Part shown: piece after piece, positions 50,501 to 61,770 of the stretch | Position numbering within the stretch: the stretch's first letter is position 1 | How the letters are laid out: each line of letters starts with the position of its first letter | Source: Sipunculus nudus | Taxonomy: Eukaryota; Annelida; Sipuncula; Golfingiida; Sipunculidae | Reading direction: 5' to 3' | NCBI GenBank assembly: GCA_026874595.1 | Contig: CM049314.1 | Coordinates: forward strand, 71,190,300 to 71,254,299 | Length of the DNA: 64,000 nucleotides | The notes under the pieces: model-generated | Database searches by the model: none | Seen by the model: only the letters and a program-made list of their open reading frames with translations | Told to the model about the DNA's origin: nothing | Position numbers and translations under genes: made by a program

Positions 50501-53500
50501 GACAAAATGTTTCAAGAAACTCAATGGCCAAAAAAAGACATATGACAAATATTTTGTAACGTTAAATCACAAATATTTAATTACATTAAATTCAATGTCA
50601 ATTTCTTCCATCTTATCTTGAATAATTTCACTTTGTACAACTGCGGTCCAATTTTGTTAAAAGTTGAGTGTATATTTTTGACAAACAAGTATTGGTTTGT
50701 TTCTGGTTTATTATGTACATTTACATAAAGCCCATTTCAGTCACCTGTAATCCCGCTGATAATGAGGTCACTATACATAATGATTTTGTAATAGAGCCGA
50801 GTCACTGAAGACTTGAGTTTTATGCATTCAGGATCCGGTGACATGTAATGAATACAAGTCATATGTGATTGTTTAAAATATTTTATTTTGTAAAACAAAG
50901 AAGTGGGACCAGACTCGTTTAAACACAGTAAGATGTACAGAAATGATTCATTTATAGCTTAATTTGATATTGTCAGAACTTGGTATTCAAATCAAATAGT
51001 GTGAGTACACTTTCTTAAAAGGCACTTTGCACCAATGGTGGATTTTAATGGGAAAATATTCTTGAAATAGTTCTTCAAAGGGATTATAATTTGGGTTTGA
51101 TGAACTTTTAAGTAAATACCATAATGAGGCTTTGATTAAAGTCAAATAAGATATTTGATAACAAGTTGCATTATCAATGGTAATAAATACCTCAGTTATT
51201 TTTTTTTACCATTTCCCTTTAGAAGGCTTTGATGAAGAAGATAAAAGGAACAATTTCAGTTTTTGTTTATTTCTTTGAAAAATAATTGTACAATGCTCAT
51301 GTATCAAATGGCTTTTTTACACAAATGTCTTACAATTCAAGAAGCTGTAAAACATCAAATTATCCAACAGTAAACACAGTCAACATCTTTGGAGACCCTA
51401 GCTCAAACAAATAGTTACAAAAAACTTTTACTTTTTCAATGATGGTGAAAAGAATGCTTCTATTCAATGATAACTTGAATTAACTTGATAAGCTATATCA
51501 GATCTCATTGAATGTCATGGTCACTTTCACTATCAGGTCAAAGTGACCTTATTAAAGGGTCATGGGGAAATAATGTACCCCTAAATGTAAGGACTCAAAT
51601 GATCAAATAAAAAAAGCTGCTGTCCCCCCCCCCCCCCCCACCCAACACACACACTTTAAGTTCAAAATATGGCTTGAAGTTGAATTTTTGCGTAAGAGCT
51701 GTAAACAGATACGAGTGAGTAAACATGTGCAATATTTATATAATTTATGAACGTCATGACACGTGTATTGCTGATACGTTGATTTATACACACACACACA
51801 CACAGGTCTGCCACACTTAGGTATGTTAAGACCAGTGGTTACAAGATTTAACAGATATAAAACAGAGTCCAAAGGTTCACTCTGCGACATATCTCGGTGA
51901 ACATAGAGATTTATCACCTGTTACTTTGGCCCTTTATATTTAGCACTGGTTGACCCCAGGGATTACATGACCTCACAGTAAAGTAGGCCTCAGTTTCTGA
52001 ACTGATACTTTCGACTCTAGACTAACAGCTTTTTTCTCCTGTCTGCAAATTAGTTAAGACATGATAATGCTCAGGGTTTTAATATCCTGATCTGCGATTA
52101 TGACATGTTAACATCCCATGGATTCTACAATTAACATCTCTCTGTAGCTATCAGAGAATATAGAAGCTGCTGATTACTTAATGGAGTAGCAAGTAGCCAT
52201 CCATAAAAGGCTTTTCTTTCACTGACTTTTGTTTGGTTTTAATAAATAAATCAATAAACACATAAAACTTCACAAACTGATTGCTAACAAAACCACATCC
52301 ATCAAAATAAACTTTTGCTTGAAAGCAATCAACAATTAAATCTGAATACACTCTAAAACATAAATAAAAAGGAAAATGAATATTAAATATGATTTCACAG
52401 ACCATTATAATGTACAGTGAAAACTGTTTAATAAGACCAAACACTAAAAAGATTTAAAAATGTTGCTTTGGAACACTTACTTGTGGGGCTTTTGATGATG
52501 CATATCTCTTGTTCTGTGTGTTGCACAGGCAGCTGAAAAAAAAGACAGTTAATTGTAAATAGGAGACAATGCTGGTCCACAGGATATAAACAAGTTATAG
52601 TGCTTACTATAAATGAGTGCATACAATTAAGTTTTTGTCCTGGAACTGAATGATGGGCTGTGAGGGGAAAAAAAACTTGGGGAATTAATATTCACAGAGC
52701 ATCTGCTTCATGAACGGTGTCTCATGGACATTACTTATCTGGTCAAGTAGGAGATAAGAAAACTTAAAATTGGAAGCAGTTAACACAGTAATAATTATGC
52801 ATAATTACACATAACATTAAGTAAATGTTGAAACTTTCAGACAAAATTTATTCCTCTACCGAAAAAGAGCACCACAAATGTTCACAATACACCTGTCCTG
52901 TATAATGTGACCTCTGACCTCATTAAATATGTGTGAATTTTGATGAGAAGGGAATTCAGGTTAGAAACTCTATTGGTAAATATGTATAATGGGTTTTTAT
53001 GAAAATCCATAGGATTCTTGGAAAGTCACCAAGGTGCATCCAAAGTGCAGCAACCTCTGACCTCATTAAATATGCATGGATTTTGCTGGAAATCAAGCTT
53101 AAGCAAGATATTTTATTGATTAACATTTCTGATGAGTGTCATCAAAATCATTCATATTCTTCATAAATTAAAGCGGCAACACCACAAAGTAGCCTAATGA
53201 CCTTATAAAATATGCTTGTATGTTGCCCATAATCAAACTCTGGCAAGATAATCTGTTGGTAAGTAGTCATGATGAGTTTTGTAAAAATCCATCAAATGAT
53301 CAAAGCCCTGGTTAGTTATCACAGCAACAACACAGACGGATGGCACAACAGATGGACAAACAGACAGCACTTGAGTATTACCATAATACTCCCGCCATAT
53401 GAAGGGCATATAAAAATCCAATCAAATAACTAAAGTGAAAACAAGATATTATACAGAGTTATGGACTTGTACAACAGTACTCAGGTTTGTACAACAGATA

Positions 53501-54950
53501 TGATCACCCAAGGCCACACTAAGATGGTATTTGTAATTTACTAACATGAACTAAGTGGCCTTCACTAACAGAACAGCCAGACTGGGCAGTTATCTCTTAT
53601 CATCCAACCCAAACAGCCAGCTACATGTCAGGCAATGCAGCTGCTTTCAATATTCATGTTTAATAAATATACACATCAACAAAAATATAATCATTTTTTA
53701 TAAATCATGAAATGTGGAAGTCTTATTGTGTAGAAATTTCACAAGGTGTTTTGGTGTAGGTTGTTTTCTCTCTCTTTAACAGATACACATCAGTAACTGT
53801 ACTATACAGCAACTACAGGTCTACAACACTTTTTAATTCAACTAAGGCAATATTAATTATATGCAAATGTAAGACTGATTTTTTTTTTTTGTCCACAGTC
53901 AAAACTATTCAGTATTATGATATATGTAAGGCTGCTTGGGTATGTTTTGCTGCTGAAGGATTTCTATTAAATCATTTAAACAATCAAATTTAAGATTAGC
54001 AGGTACCTTTACAGTAACTGGTTCAGTTCCTTTGACATTATAACCTAACAAGTCTATGTATTAGACATTTTTTTACCTATTATGGCAAGCAAGTCTACAG
54101 GACCATAAGTCCTATAATATATATACACTAAATTGAATTTTGTTTGTATGTCTAGATAATCTAAGTAGATCTGTCAAATGCTGTCACCCAAATTACTAAG
54201 GCTTGTATGCTAAAAATCCACTTTCTCATAAAGTAATAATACATTTACCTTACATCATTACATATATATACAACAAAATTAAGTTCTGATACATAACAGA
54301 TAATAGTGTTTGCCACAAGCTTTGGTACAACATAATTAAATCCAGGGTACAAATTACACAGATCTATAAAACTGAACATATTATGTACGATGATGTGAAA
54401 AGTGACTTCAAATACCACGTCAGTAAAATATACAACTTTTTATATTTAATTATGTATTTTCATTGGTTCAAAGTTCAGTTACTGCCACGCCCATTTAATT
54501 ATACTTAAACTATAATACAAGAAAAAATAACTGTTTCAATGAATGAACATTTGAATTCAGCATTGTAATAATTTGGTATTTTATTATGAAACAGATGATC
54601 AACTCCGGTGGCCTTGACCATGAAATTCCCAGATCTCGTTTAAACCCCCAACATGCTGGACAAGCGTCCCACTTTTTGACCCCGGCGTCATTTCCAACTC
54701 CTGTAACTTTGAATTAGTTAAAAACTTAAAACTAAAAAAAATCAAAGAAATAGTACCCTGCTGATGTGTTCTTTACGTTCCCCAGAACTGATTTCTGTAG
54801 ACGAACGACATTTCTGACAGATCGTAACATTTTGACAGCTGCCTCTCCACTTGCAGTGTTGTCACTCAACGTGCAACGCTGGTTACTGATGTTGCCCCGG
54901 CTGTCCCACAGTTTGACCCTTGACCTGTTGCTGCGCATGCGCACTCGCAT
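32598..54950 (-). CDS. ACADVL: Very-long-chain acyl-CoA dehydrogenase, 19 exons, 668 aa
   Basis: This is the mitochondrial flavoenzyme that performs the first dehydrogenation of very-long-chain acyl-CoA in beta-oxidation. In transcript order the exons are 54950-54757, 52532-52481, 50006-49934, 46919-46855, 45630-45522, 44955-44861, 44339-44208, 43664-43551, 41479-41394, 40443-40349, 39690-39587, 38449-38345, 38162-38013, 36269-36168, 35120-35023, 34339-34267, 33864-33792, 33371-33223 and 32735-32598. Every junction keeps frame and the total is 2007 nt. The basic, acid-poor N-terminus (for example [15 protein letters not shown] from Met41) is a mitochondrial presequence. Other signatures are [46 protein letters not shown] and [16 protein letters not shown], with catalytic Glu476 in FEGTND. 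The extra C-terminal domain ends HPLGI. That domain and the [11 protein letters not shown] block favour ACADVL over ACAD9. The start may be Met1 or Met41; human has 655 aa. Confidence 0.93.
34475..34809. mobile_element. TWA-flanked MITE, copy 2 (PIF/Harbinger-like)
   Basis: This 335-bp element has ends GGCCAAAA and TTTTGGCC, inner inverted repeats GGTATGGTTCTCAGGCAC and GTGCCTGAGAACCATACC, and TTA duplications at 34472-34474 and 34810-34812. It is inverted relative to 19659-19993. It is in ACADVL intron 15. Confidence 0.85.
35262..35533 (+). pseudogene. mariner-family transposase fragment (C-terminal)
   Basis: A broken frame reads [18 protein letters not shown], then after a frame change YSPDLAP (the third acidic residue region of a mariner transposase), then [20 protein letters not shown] and QQCIEAW followed by a stop and [10 protein letters not shown]. 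Frame changes and stops show it is inactive. The three minus-strand open frames over the same bases are shadows. It is in ACADVL intron 14 and no terminal inverted repeats were found. Confidence 0.75.
36800..37870. repeat. 280-bp tandem array in ACADVL intron 13
   Basis: Units carry CAGGTGGCGCCACCTACATT near 37238, 37517 and 37797 (spacing 279 and 280). A second mark, GGTGGCGCCACCTGCAAC followed by TTTTTGCACAGCGTC, lies near 37090, 37367 and 37650. The same GGTGGCGCCACC theme occurs in the CATSPERD intron 9 block. Confidence 0.8.
42090..42344 (-). mobile_element. Helitron-like element end (AGCTCAGCTG family), partial
   Basis: On the minus strand it begins CTAGCTCAGCTGGCCTTAAG and continues through a CTATAGCTATGG motif and a stretch of CTGTCTGTCC type. 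This matches the start of 22266-23454. It is in ACADVL intron 8. Confidence 0.5.
43095..43501. mobile_element. TAGTGATGGG-type MITE, copy 3 (hAT-like)
   Basis: It starts TAGTGATGGGCCAATTATTG and ends ATAATCGATTCCTAACACTA, so the termini are imperfect inverted repeats. The flanking octamers ATTGTTTA and ATTCTTAA agree at 6 of 8 positions, suggesting a decayed 8-bp duplication. It is in ACADVL intron 8. Confidence 0.65.
45333..45515. mobile_element. TACAGT-type MITE beside an ACADVL splice donor
   Basis: This 183-bp element starts TACAGTAGAACTTGTCTG and ends AACACAGGTTTCTCTGTA. The interior has AGACCACC and GGTGGTCT inverted blocks. It lies 6 bp from the donor end of exon 5 (45522). Confidence 0.7.
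47644..49507. mobile_element. Element with 17-bp inverted ends enclosing a 288-bp tandem array
   Basis: The left end is GTATCCCCAGACATAGT (47644-47660). The right end is the complement of GTATCCCCAGACAAAGT (49491-49507), one mismatch in 17. Between them at least four units repeat, marked by GTGTCCTGTGACCTTGACC or a variant at 47801, 48088, 48377 and 48666 (spacing 287, 289, 289). Degenerate units run to about 49400. It is in ACADVL intron 3. The family is not identified. Confidence 0.7.
47815..48838 (-). promoter_or_regulatory. Five perfect DR1 (AGGTCA-A-AGGTCA) motifs
   Basis: TGACCTTTGACCT occurs at 47815-47827, 48102-48114, 48391-48403, 48680-48692 and 48826-48838. On the ACADVL sense strand this is AGGTCAAAGGTCA, the consensus direct repeat with one spacer bound by RXR heterodimers and HNF4-type receptors. 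Imperfect AGGTCAAAGGTGA versions lie between them. The motifs are part of the tandem repeat unit, so binding is an inference only. Confidence 0.55.
51788..51805. repeat. (CA)n microsatellite
   Basis: A short pure CA run in ACADVL intron 2. A poly-C tract lies nearby at about 51625-51640. Confidence 0.85.
52900..53400. repeat. Tandem-core repeat block, about 140-bp units
   Basis: CTCTGACCTCATTAAATATG recurs at about 52913 and 53053, with a weaker copy near 53192. Each is followed by a motif like GATGAGTTTTGTAAAAATCC. It ends in a stretch like GACGGATGGCACAACAGATGG, typical of the other tandem-core elements here. It is in ACADVL intron 1. Confidence 0.55.
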
Positions 54951-55175
54951 AACTTAATGTTATGGAACGATTCCTCCCAAACAATAAATAGATTTCGTCA
55001 TAATTTTTAGAAAACTTTACCTACTCAAAATGATTACTCTTATGTAAGACAAAGCTTTATATAATTTTCTACAGTTATGATCACTCTAAAAGCAGATTTT
55101 CTTTGCTTAATTATTGTAAAATATTTATATAATGAATTTGATTTATTATTTAGTATTAATTTTGGTACATTTATC
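54951..55175. promoter_or_regulatory. Compact bidirectional promoter of ACADVL and MED11
   Basis: Only 225 bp separate the ACADVL and MED11 start codons, so both 5' UTRs and promoters must share this interval or reach into the first exons. It is AT-rich with no obvious TATA box at a defined position. If ACADVL starts at its internal Met41 the spacing grows to 345 bp. Confidence 0.6.
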
Positions 55176-58100
55176 ATGGCGTCTTCCAGTGATTTGTTGA
55201 AAAAGCTTGAGGGGTTCGAACGTGATATATCACACGCCCTGCAGAGCGCAGGTCAGCATGTTGATTTGTGGAAAGTGAAGGGATATGTGTGCGGTTTGAA
55301 TTAGTACCATAAATAGATCTGTATCACCATTGCAATGGCCGCTGACTTCCATATAAGCATTCTTACATTTATTATCGCCCAAGCCCGTCCAGTTACTGTG
55401 CTTTGACAAGTGTTTGAATCATTCACTTCAAGGAAACGGATTTGAAAGAATCATTAAAATGCCTTGTAAAGTAGCTGCTCTTCAGTCTGTGTATTTTTAA
55501 AAGATCCCTTCCTGTCTTCAATAAAGAAAAAAATCAAATCCAACTATAAGGAATGTAACTCAACCAGCAGAAATATAATTATTCATAGTGCTTAGCTTAG
55601 TGCGACAGGGGTCTGACATTTAGTGTAGCTTAGTTAATCTGCTACTTGCAATGGTGGTCTGACCTCAAGTCAAGGTTGCATTCTTACCCTGCACAACGTA
55701 ATGCTGACTTTGAAACTGTCATAATGCCATTATTAATGGCCAAACTTTAGGCCGCTACCGACCTATACGATGTGAAAATATGAAAGAAAACCATGATAAT
55801 AAGTTAAGTACTCAGGATAATAAGTCCTAAAATTTTTTGGTCACAAGATCATTGGTTAAGGTCACAGGACCGTCATTCTGAAAAAAAAAATCTTAAAAAA
55901 ATATCCTTTTTGACAAATTCAGCTGAACGTTAAGACCTCTTGGTCCCTAGTTTCATTTTAGGGTACAAAATCAGTCTAAAACATGAAGTTCCTATTGTGT
56001 CTGTTAATCTTGTAAAATAAAATTGCTGAAATTTGTTTTTTTTTTTAATCTAAATGTGAAACCTTACAAAAATAGTTGAAATTAAAATTTTTAAAATCTG
56101 AATTTGAACCAGCTTCTGAGGCTCAGGGGTAGAGGGCACGACTCAAAGCTGGGAGATGGTGAGTTCAAATCTCAGCCGAGGTGGTGAGATTTTTCACAGT
56201 AGGCCCCCACCCAGGCTGAGTGCTCTGCAGGCTAAATGGGAAGGCCATGTCCTAAGGCTGTGATTTACTCTCAAAAGAGTGTGCCTTTCTGGGGTTCCTC
56301 AGGGGTAGTATGACCACGCAATGGATACAATTACATCGGGCCTGGTTGACGCCAGGATATAAAATGAGAAGAAGCATAAGATACTGCTTAAGATACCAGT
56401 CCAAAACAGGGTTGGAATTCTGCAGAAGTACATTTATATAGTTAAGTAAGCATTTAAAAAACTGAGAAAAATATTTTAAAAATCTAATTTGAAGCAATAT
56501 CTGAAACTTAAATGAGAAATAGGAGGGGCTATTTTATTGTAATCTCTTATCTCTCTGCAGGTCAAGCCATACAAGAGTTGTCAAAAGAGAAGCCGGCAGT
56601 CAAATTAGTGGAAAGCCACACCACTAATTTCCTCACAAAACTAGATGCAGTGGAAAATGGGCTTGCTCAGCATCTGACTTATTTAACAAAGGTCTCTACA
56701 GGTAAGCTTTTTCTTTATTTCATTGAGATTAACAATTTAAGATTCCCTTGATATATAATATATATCTGATTAAACTTGAGGACCAGCTGTTAGGTTAAAT
56801 AAGGCTTTGTTGAAAGAAAATTGTTTATATTAGATCAATGGATATTTTACCGTAAACCCAGTCTGGTCACCATAATTTGGTCACAAAACATGGTACAGTT
56901 TCTGTGCAATTATTGTAATAGGTGGCTAACTTGGGCACACACAAAGTGTTATTCCTGGTCTCTATAAGAAATTTGCAGGTGGTTTGAGTCTTCAAAGCCA
57001 CACAATTGACATGGAGGACTCGTGACAATCAGCCCAATTAACATTCAGCTTGCACTATGAATTCTTATAAATTGCTTCCTCATAACAATTAACTCAGCAT
57101 ACAACAAGTCCTGTTTCCCTGGCTTTGTATAAACATGTACCTGTTAGCATACTCACAGAATTTCTGTACGCTGGAAACTGTCAAAGGTTTTGTTGTCTAA
57201 TTTTGTATTGATTTCATTGCTTTAATATATGGAGCCATAAGCCTTGCATTGCAGTTTCAACATAGGTGCAAATTAACAAAGGAGAACTTAGATTGAGTTC
57301 CCTAATGAATCATTTCCTGACATGAAGAAGAACATGTGGCAGAGAGTGATGTATTGCCATCTTTATTTTAAGAACATTTCATATAGAAACATGGTTGTGT
57401 AAATATAAATAAATTATGTTGAAAGTGCTTGGTGAACAGGCCCAGTTTGTTTCATTGTCTGAGTGCAGGGCTTGACATTATACTGTGAAAGTACTTGAGC
57501 AGTCAGGCAAGTCACATCTAGCTTTTACTTTAACTTCATGAATTTTTACTTGCCCTACAAAAATCAGTGATAACGGCAACAACACCATGTACACGTGTTT
57601 CACACATGATTATGTTGCATGCTTTATTTAGGTGTTCACATTTTTTTTCATACTTGTCTTGATGTATTTGTACAGATTAACCTACAAATAATTTAAAATA
57701 CAAAGAAAATATCAAAATTATTCATTTCAGCAATTAAAATTAATTATTGTGAATGTATTGAAGTCTCATTCACAGCTTGCAATTTCAAATCCTTATGGAG
57801 GTATTTTTCATGTTATTTCAGTAATAAATACTTTATTTTAAATAAATAAGTAGAAAATTTAACTGCAAATATGTCTCTGACTCCAGCAGTTTATTCACCA
57901 AAACATGTCACATTAAACAGCAAAATATAAATGCGACCAATTTTAGTTGATACAAAAATCACAAGATGGCTGCATAGGATGGTGAGTCTGCCACACTGGA
58001 CCAAATCTGAGTCATAGCTCTGCTGGTTCAGGTTTATTGGCTTTGAAATTCAAACCCCACAATGCTTCAGGGCTTCTACACACACCTGCAATGTAGTTTT

Positions 58101-59110
58101 AATCGTAGTGAAGGGGGTAATGAAGTCCATTCAAGTACATTAAATACACATGGGTGTTTTTGTGTGGACTGTTGAGTATCGGTAAGTATTTTGTATGCAT
58201 GTGCATGTTAAATGTAAAATATAGTGTTGGGGCCATTGATTTATTATAATCGATGATAGATCAACTGATGCAGATAATCTAAAGATCCATCTTGCAGTGC
58301 CATAATCGATTAAAAATGTTTTCACAAAGGTTTAGCTTTATAATGAAGGAGGTATGGTTTCACAAAATTATGGCAAAAACTGTTAAATAGTATGTGTTAA
58401 GTCATGTGTTCACACCTTCTTTAACTACATACACATATAGGCCATACAGTTATTAGATTTTAAAATATTGGCCAATATTAGGCCTATATATATCGAGGGG
58501 ATGTACAGGTGAATTTTTGATAATCCTTGACGGCAACCAATTTTTACTGATGACTGATCATGAAATTACAGCTGATTCCCAAAATCTCTCCTTTAATCAG
58601 TCATTGGTTGATGATATGCTGCTGCTGATCAATTACAACCAAAGGAAGCAACTCCCATCACTCCTAAACAGAGTGTTTAATTGAAATTAAAAAATTCTGA
58701 TTTTTACGTTTTACAGTTGAGACAAGTGCCAAACAGGAGAAGGTTTGGTTTGAGTAGAAATGACCTCTGGCAAAAGGATGTGATTCCACATTTAAAGCTT
58801 TTTATACGGATTTTCAGGTCAGGCTCATGAAGGGTCATGTTATGGGAGTCAGAAGGATCTTCAGATGGCCTGGTTTAGATTCCAACATGTCCGCAGTCGA
58901 CTCGCTGAGCTAGAGCGTCTCAAAGGTGACCATCTGCGAGCACGACAGCAAATGATGCAGCCTAGAGTACCAGCGGCTGACGCATCACCCATGCACAGGG
59001 GCTTCACACAGACACAAGGTGGCGCTTTACAGAGTCTACAGAAAAGTTTCTCGATGCATGATCCAACACAAGGGATTCCCCGGAACTTTCCACATGAACC
59101 CCATCAGTGA
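55176..59110 (+). CDS. MED11: Mediator complex subunit 11, 3 exons, 169 aa
   Basis: This is a head-module subunit of Mediator, the co-activator that links transcription factors to RNA polymerase II. The exons are 55176-55251, 56561-56701 and 58818-59110, all joined in phase 1, total 510 nt. The N-terminal helical region starts MASSSDLLKKLEGFERDI. Conserved blocks include AIQELSKEKP, HLTYLTKVSTGQAHEGSCYG and SQKDLQMAWFRFQ. The family core ends near residue 115, the length of human MED11 (117 aa). A further tail of about 54 residues, rich in Gln, Met, Pro and His, continues to the stop. The start at 55176 gives a MED11-like N-terminus; an in-frame ATG at 55077 would add 33 unlikely residues. 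It is divergent from ACADVL. Confidence 0.9.
56115..56385 (+). mobile_element. tRNA-derived SINE-like element in MED11 intron 1
   Basis: A box-A-like GGCTCAGGGGTAGAGG at 56120 and a box-B-like GAGTTCAAATCTC at 56161 are spaced as in a tRNA gene. They are followed by about 200 bp of non-tRNA body containing GGGGTTCCTCAGGGGTAGTA and GCCTGGTTGACGCCAGG. It does not fold as an intact tRNA. It is a SINE head by inference from the promoter boxes. Confidence 0.55.
58222..58584. mobile_element. TAGTGATGGG-type MITE, copy 4 (hAT-like)
   Basis: It starts TAGTGTTGGGGCCATTGATT and ends near GAAATTACAGCTGATTCCC. It contains ATCTTGCAGTGCCATAATCG and GGCCAATATTAGGCC blocks shared with the other copies. It is in MED11 intron 2. 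Confidence 0.6.
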
Positions 59111-60290
59111 ATTTGCATATATCTCATGCATATGTTATATGCTAATAATATGTAAATTATATGTACATGGGCTCTAATACAATGGAACCACTGCTTGATT
59201 GGATAGCACTTTCCTGAAGAAACCAGTCTGGTGAATAGACACAGCCAATCAAATGGCATAAAGTGATCTCAGTTCACAGAGTTTGCATCACTAAGAAAAG
59301 CACTGCCCAGTGGACATGATAGACAAAATGTATACAAACATAATTAAAACACAAGTTAAGCCTGCAGTAAATATATAAGCACTCCTTCCCATGAACAGGC
59401 CTTGCAAGTTATGGTTTCTTCTTGTAATGATGGCGACAAACAGACCATTGAACAATCTGTTGGTTTATACAATCGTTTATGAAACCAGAGTGGTCTTGAG
59501 TGGTCTCATTGGCAAAAGAAGGGTTTATATTTTTTAGGAGCTTACCCAGGACTACCAGTTAACGGAAACATATTAATGAATTATTGGAGGTACAGTTAGA
59601 CATACAAATGATGATATTATTATTACATCATCATGCTTGCAAGGCAAGGATGCTGAGTCACTGTAATGGCTTAAGCTAAGATTCCTTATTTACCGAATGC
59701 AGAATGCGTGTTGAGAAATTTCATATGAACTGGCATAGTAGCATGCATGCATGTTTTCTATGTGTTGCTCATGGATACAATGTGGAACCAGCAAAAATCA
59801 CTACATGAAGGTATCACAGCACAAAATTTAAAATTCTTTTTGTCAAATCCTTCTTCATACCAAATTAAAGTATTGATTAATACAAGGTTTATGCTATTTA
59901 TTTGGAGTTTCTACTTTCTGTAGTAAAAAAGCTGTGATATCTGAAGCACCAAAAAAGACCCAAAAATGGGGTCATTTTGCAGAAAATTTCAAGAAGTTGC
60001 AGAATAAATATTTGGCAAAATGCACATATGTATACTATTACATGTGGTGATTTGTTTTGCTGGATACACATGTCGCATTCCTGATCCTCGCATAAGGAAT
60101 CTCAACTTATTTATTTAGTCATACCGATTGTCATCCGCATTTGCATGCCCGATTGCATTCTGGACATTAGGTATCTTAGCTTTACGTTTATTCCTGATTC
60201 AAATACCACTGACACCAAGCATTGACAAATACTCTTGTGACTTTGTATATTTTTTACCTATTATTTCACAGGATACTCATTGCCTTTCAG
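59111..60290 (+). other. Probable 3' UTR of MED11
   Basis: This is non-coding sequence between the stop and the first good poly(A) signal. No recognisable element was found. Confidence 0.4.
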
Positions 60291-60296
60291 AATAAA
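60291..60296 (+). terminator. Candidate poly(A) signal of MED11
   Basis: An AATAAA lies about 1.2 kb beyond the MED11 stop. A second AATAAA at 60497-60502 is an alternative. Neither is confirmed. Confidence 0.4.
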
Positions 60297-60691
60297 ATGC
60301 AGATAAAGTTTCTGGTGATTTGCCACATCACATAAAATCATTTTTGGAGATGAACCAATTTCTGATATCCAGAAAGGGTGATATTATATGTTCTTGTCTT
60401 GATATCATTATCACAAGTCATTTTGGTCAAAGGAACTTTGTTGTGAAAGTTGAATACACAGTCATTTGTGTATTTATATGTTTAAGACATTCTTGTAATA
60501 AAATATCCTAACAGTGTATGTTCACTTGTCACTAAAGATTTAACTAGGGACCCAGGGGTCTGGAAGCTCAGCTGAATTTGTCTAGAAAGATATTTTTATA
60601 TAATTTTTTTTCAGAATGACAGACCTGTTACTAACCAATGACCTTGTGACCAAAAAATCTTAGAACTTATTATCCTTGAACTGGTAGCATT

Positions 60692-60887
60692 CAGGGGGTG
60701 GATCCAGGATTTAGGAAAAGGGGGGGTCCAACCCAGGAGGACTAATAAAAACCCTAAAAAAAACGGTCCCCAGGTCTGGAAAAGGGGGGTCCATGCCGCA
60801 AAATTTTGTCTGAAGCCCTTTAAAAAAGTTGCTTCTGATGAAAAATGGGGGGTCTGAACCCCCCCCCCCCCCCCGGATCCGCTTCTG
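60692..60887. mobile_element. GGATCC-terminal MITE (hAT-Tip100-like ends)
   Basis: This 196-bp element has left end CAGGGGGTGGATCCAGGATTT and right end GGATCCGCTTCTG, which are roughly inverted. The interior has GGGGGGTCCA patches and a poly-C run at about 60858-60875. The ends resemble the CAGGGGCGGATCC type. The minus-strand open frame over it is not protein-like. Confidence 0.55.
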
Positions 60888-60899
60888 GCATTAGTATAT

Positions 60900-61770
60900 T
60901 TTAACAGTCTTTTAAAAAATGGATCTAGTGACCTTGACCTCTGACCAAGTAACCTCAATATCTACAGATTTCTTCCACTTTGTGCAAGTTAGCAATGGGT
61001 GAAACGTTTGATTTACAGTGCATCCACAATCATTTTAAAGATGTGACTCCTGTGACCTTCACCTTTGACCTCTTGACCCTGAAAATCAAAATTTTTCTTA
61101 CTTAAGTTGTGGGTCATAAATAAATCAAGTTTGAAGCCAATCTGTCTAGTCAGAGCAGAATTATCATCCATAAACTAATTTGTGAATGGATGGGCCCTGT
61201 GACCTTGACTTTTGACCCCAAAATCAAAAAGAATCTTCCCCTATTGGCAGGTGAGTAATATCTTGAAGATGAAAAGTTTGTGATGAAAAGTTTGGCTTGA
61301 AATGCATAAACATTCCTTTTAAAGAAATGTGTCCTGTGACCCTTACCTTTTTACCCCAAAATCGAAAGGATTCTTACTTAAGTGGTGAGCCATATATAAG
61401 TTTAGTTTGAAACCAATATGTCAGACTAAACTAGAGTTATTATCTGGAAACTAATTTGTGAGCAGATGGCCTTTGTGACCATGACCTTGTGACTCTAAAT
61501 TCATTTATGCTCTCCCCATACTGGAAAGTCAGCTAAAGGTGCAAGAAGGAAAGTTTGGATGAAACCTTGGCTTAAAATGCAGCCATAATCTTTTTTTAAA
61601 TAAGTGGGTCTTGTGACCTTGACCTCTAATCTCATGACCCAAAAATCATACAGGTTCTTTCTTTAGTGGTGGGTCATGTGTTAGTCATGTTTGAAATCCA
61701 TATGTCAATCCAACCTGGAGTTAATATCCAGAAACAAATTTGTGTGGATTGACAGATGGACAGACAGACC
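60900..61770. repeat. Second, diverged copy of the 288-bp GTGACCTTGACC tandem family
   Basis: Units with CCTGTGACCTTCACCTTTGACC-like marks occur at about 60925, 61045, 61330 and 61608, sharing ACTAATTTGTGAANGGATGG and AAGTTTGAAATCCATA blocks with 47718-48900. The DR1-like motifs here are imperfect. Confidence 0.65.

Noticed and set aside
54766-54957. 63-aa + strand open frame
   Set aside because: It is antisense to the ACADVL first exon, which encodes a presequence-like N-terminus and splices in frame.
60611-60958. 115-aa minus-strand frame with Gly-rich stretch
   Set aside because: It spans a MITE with poly-C/poly-G runs and has no protein-like conservation.
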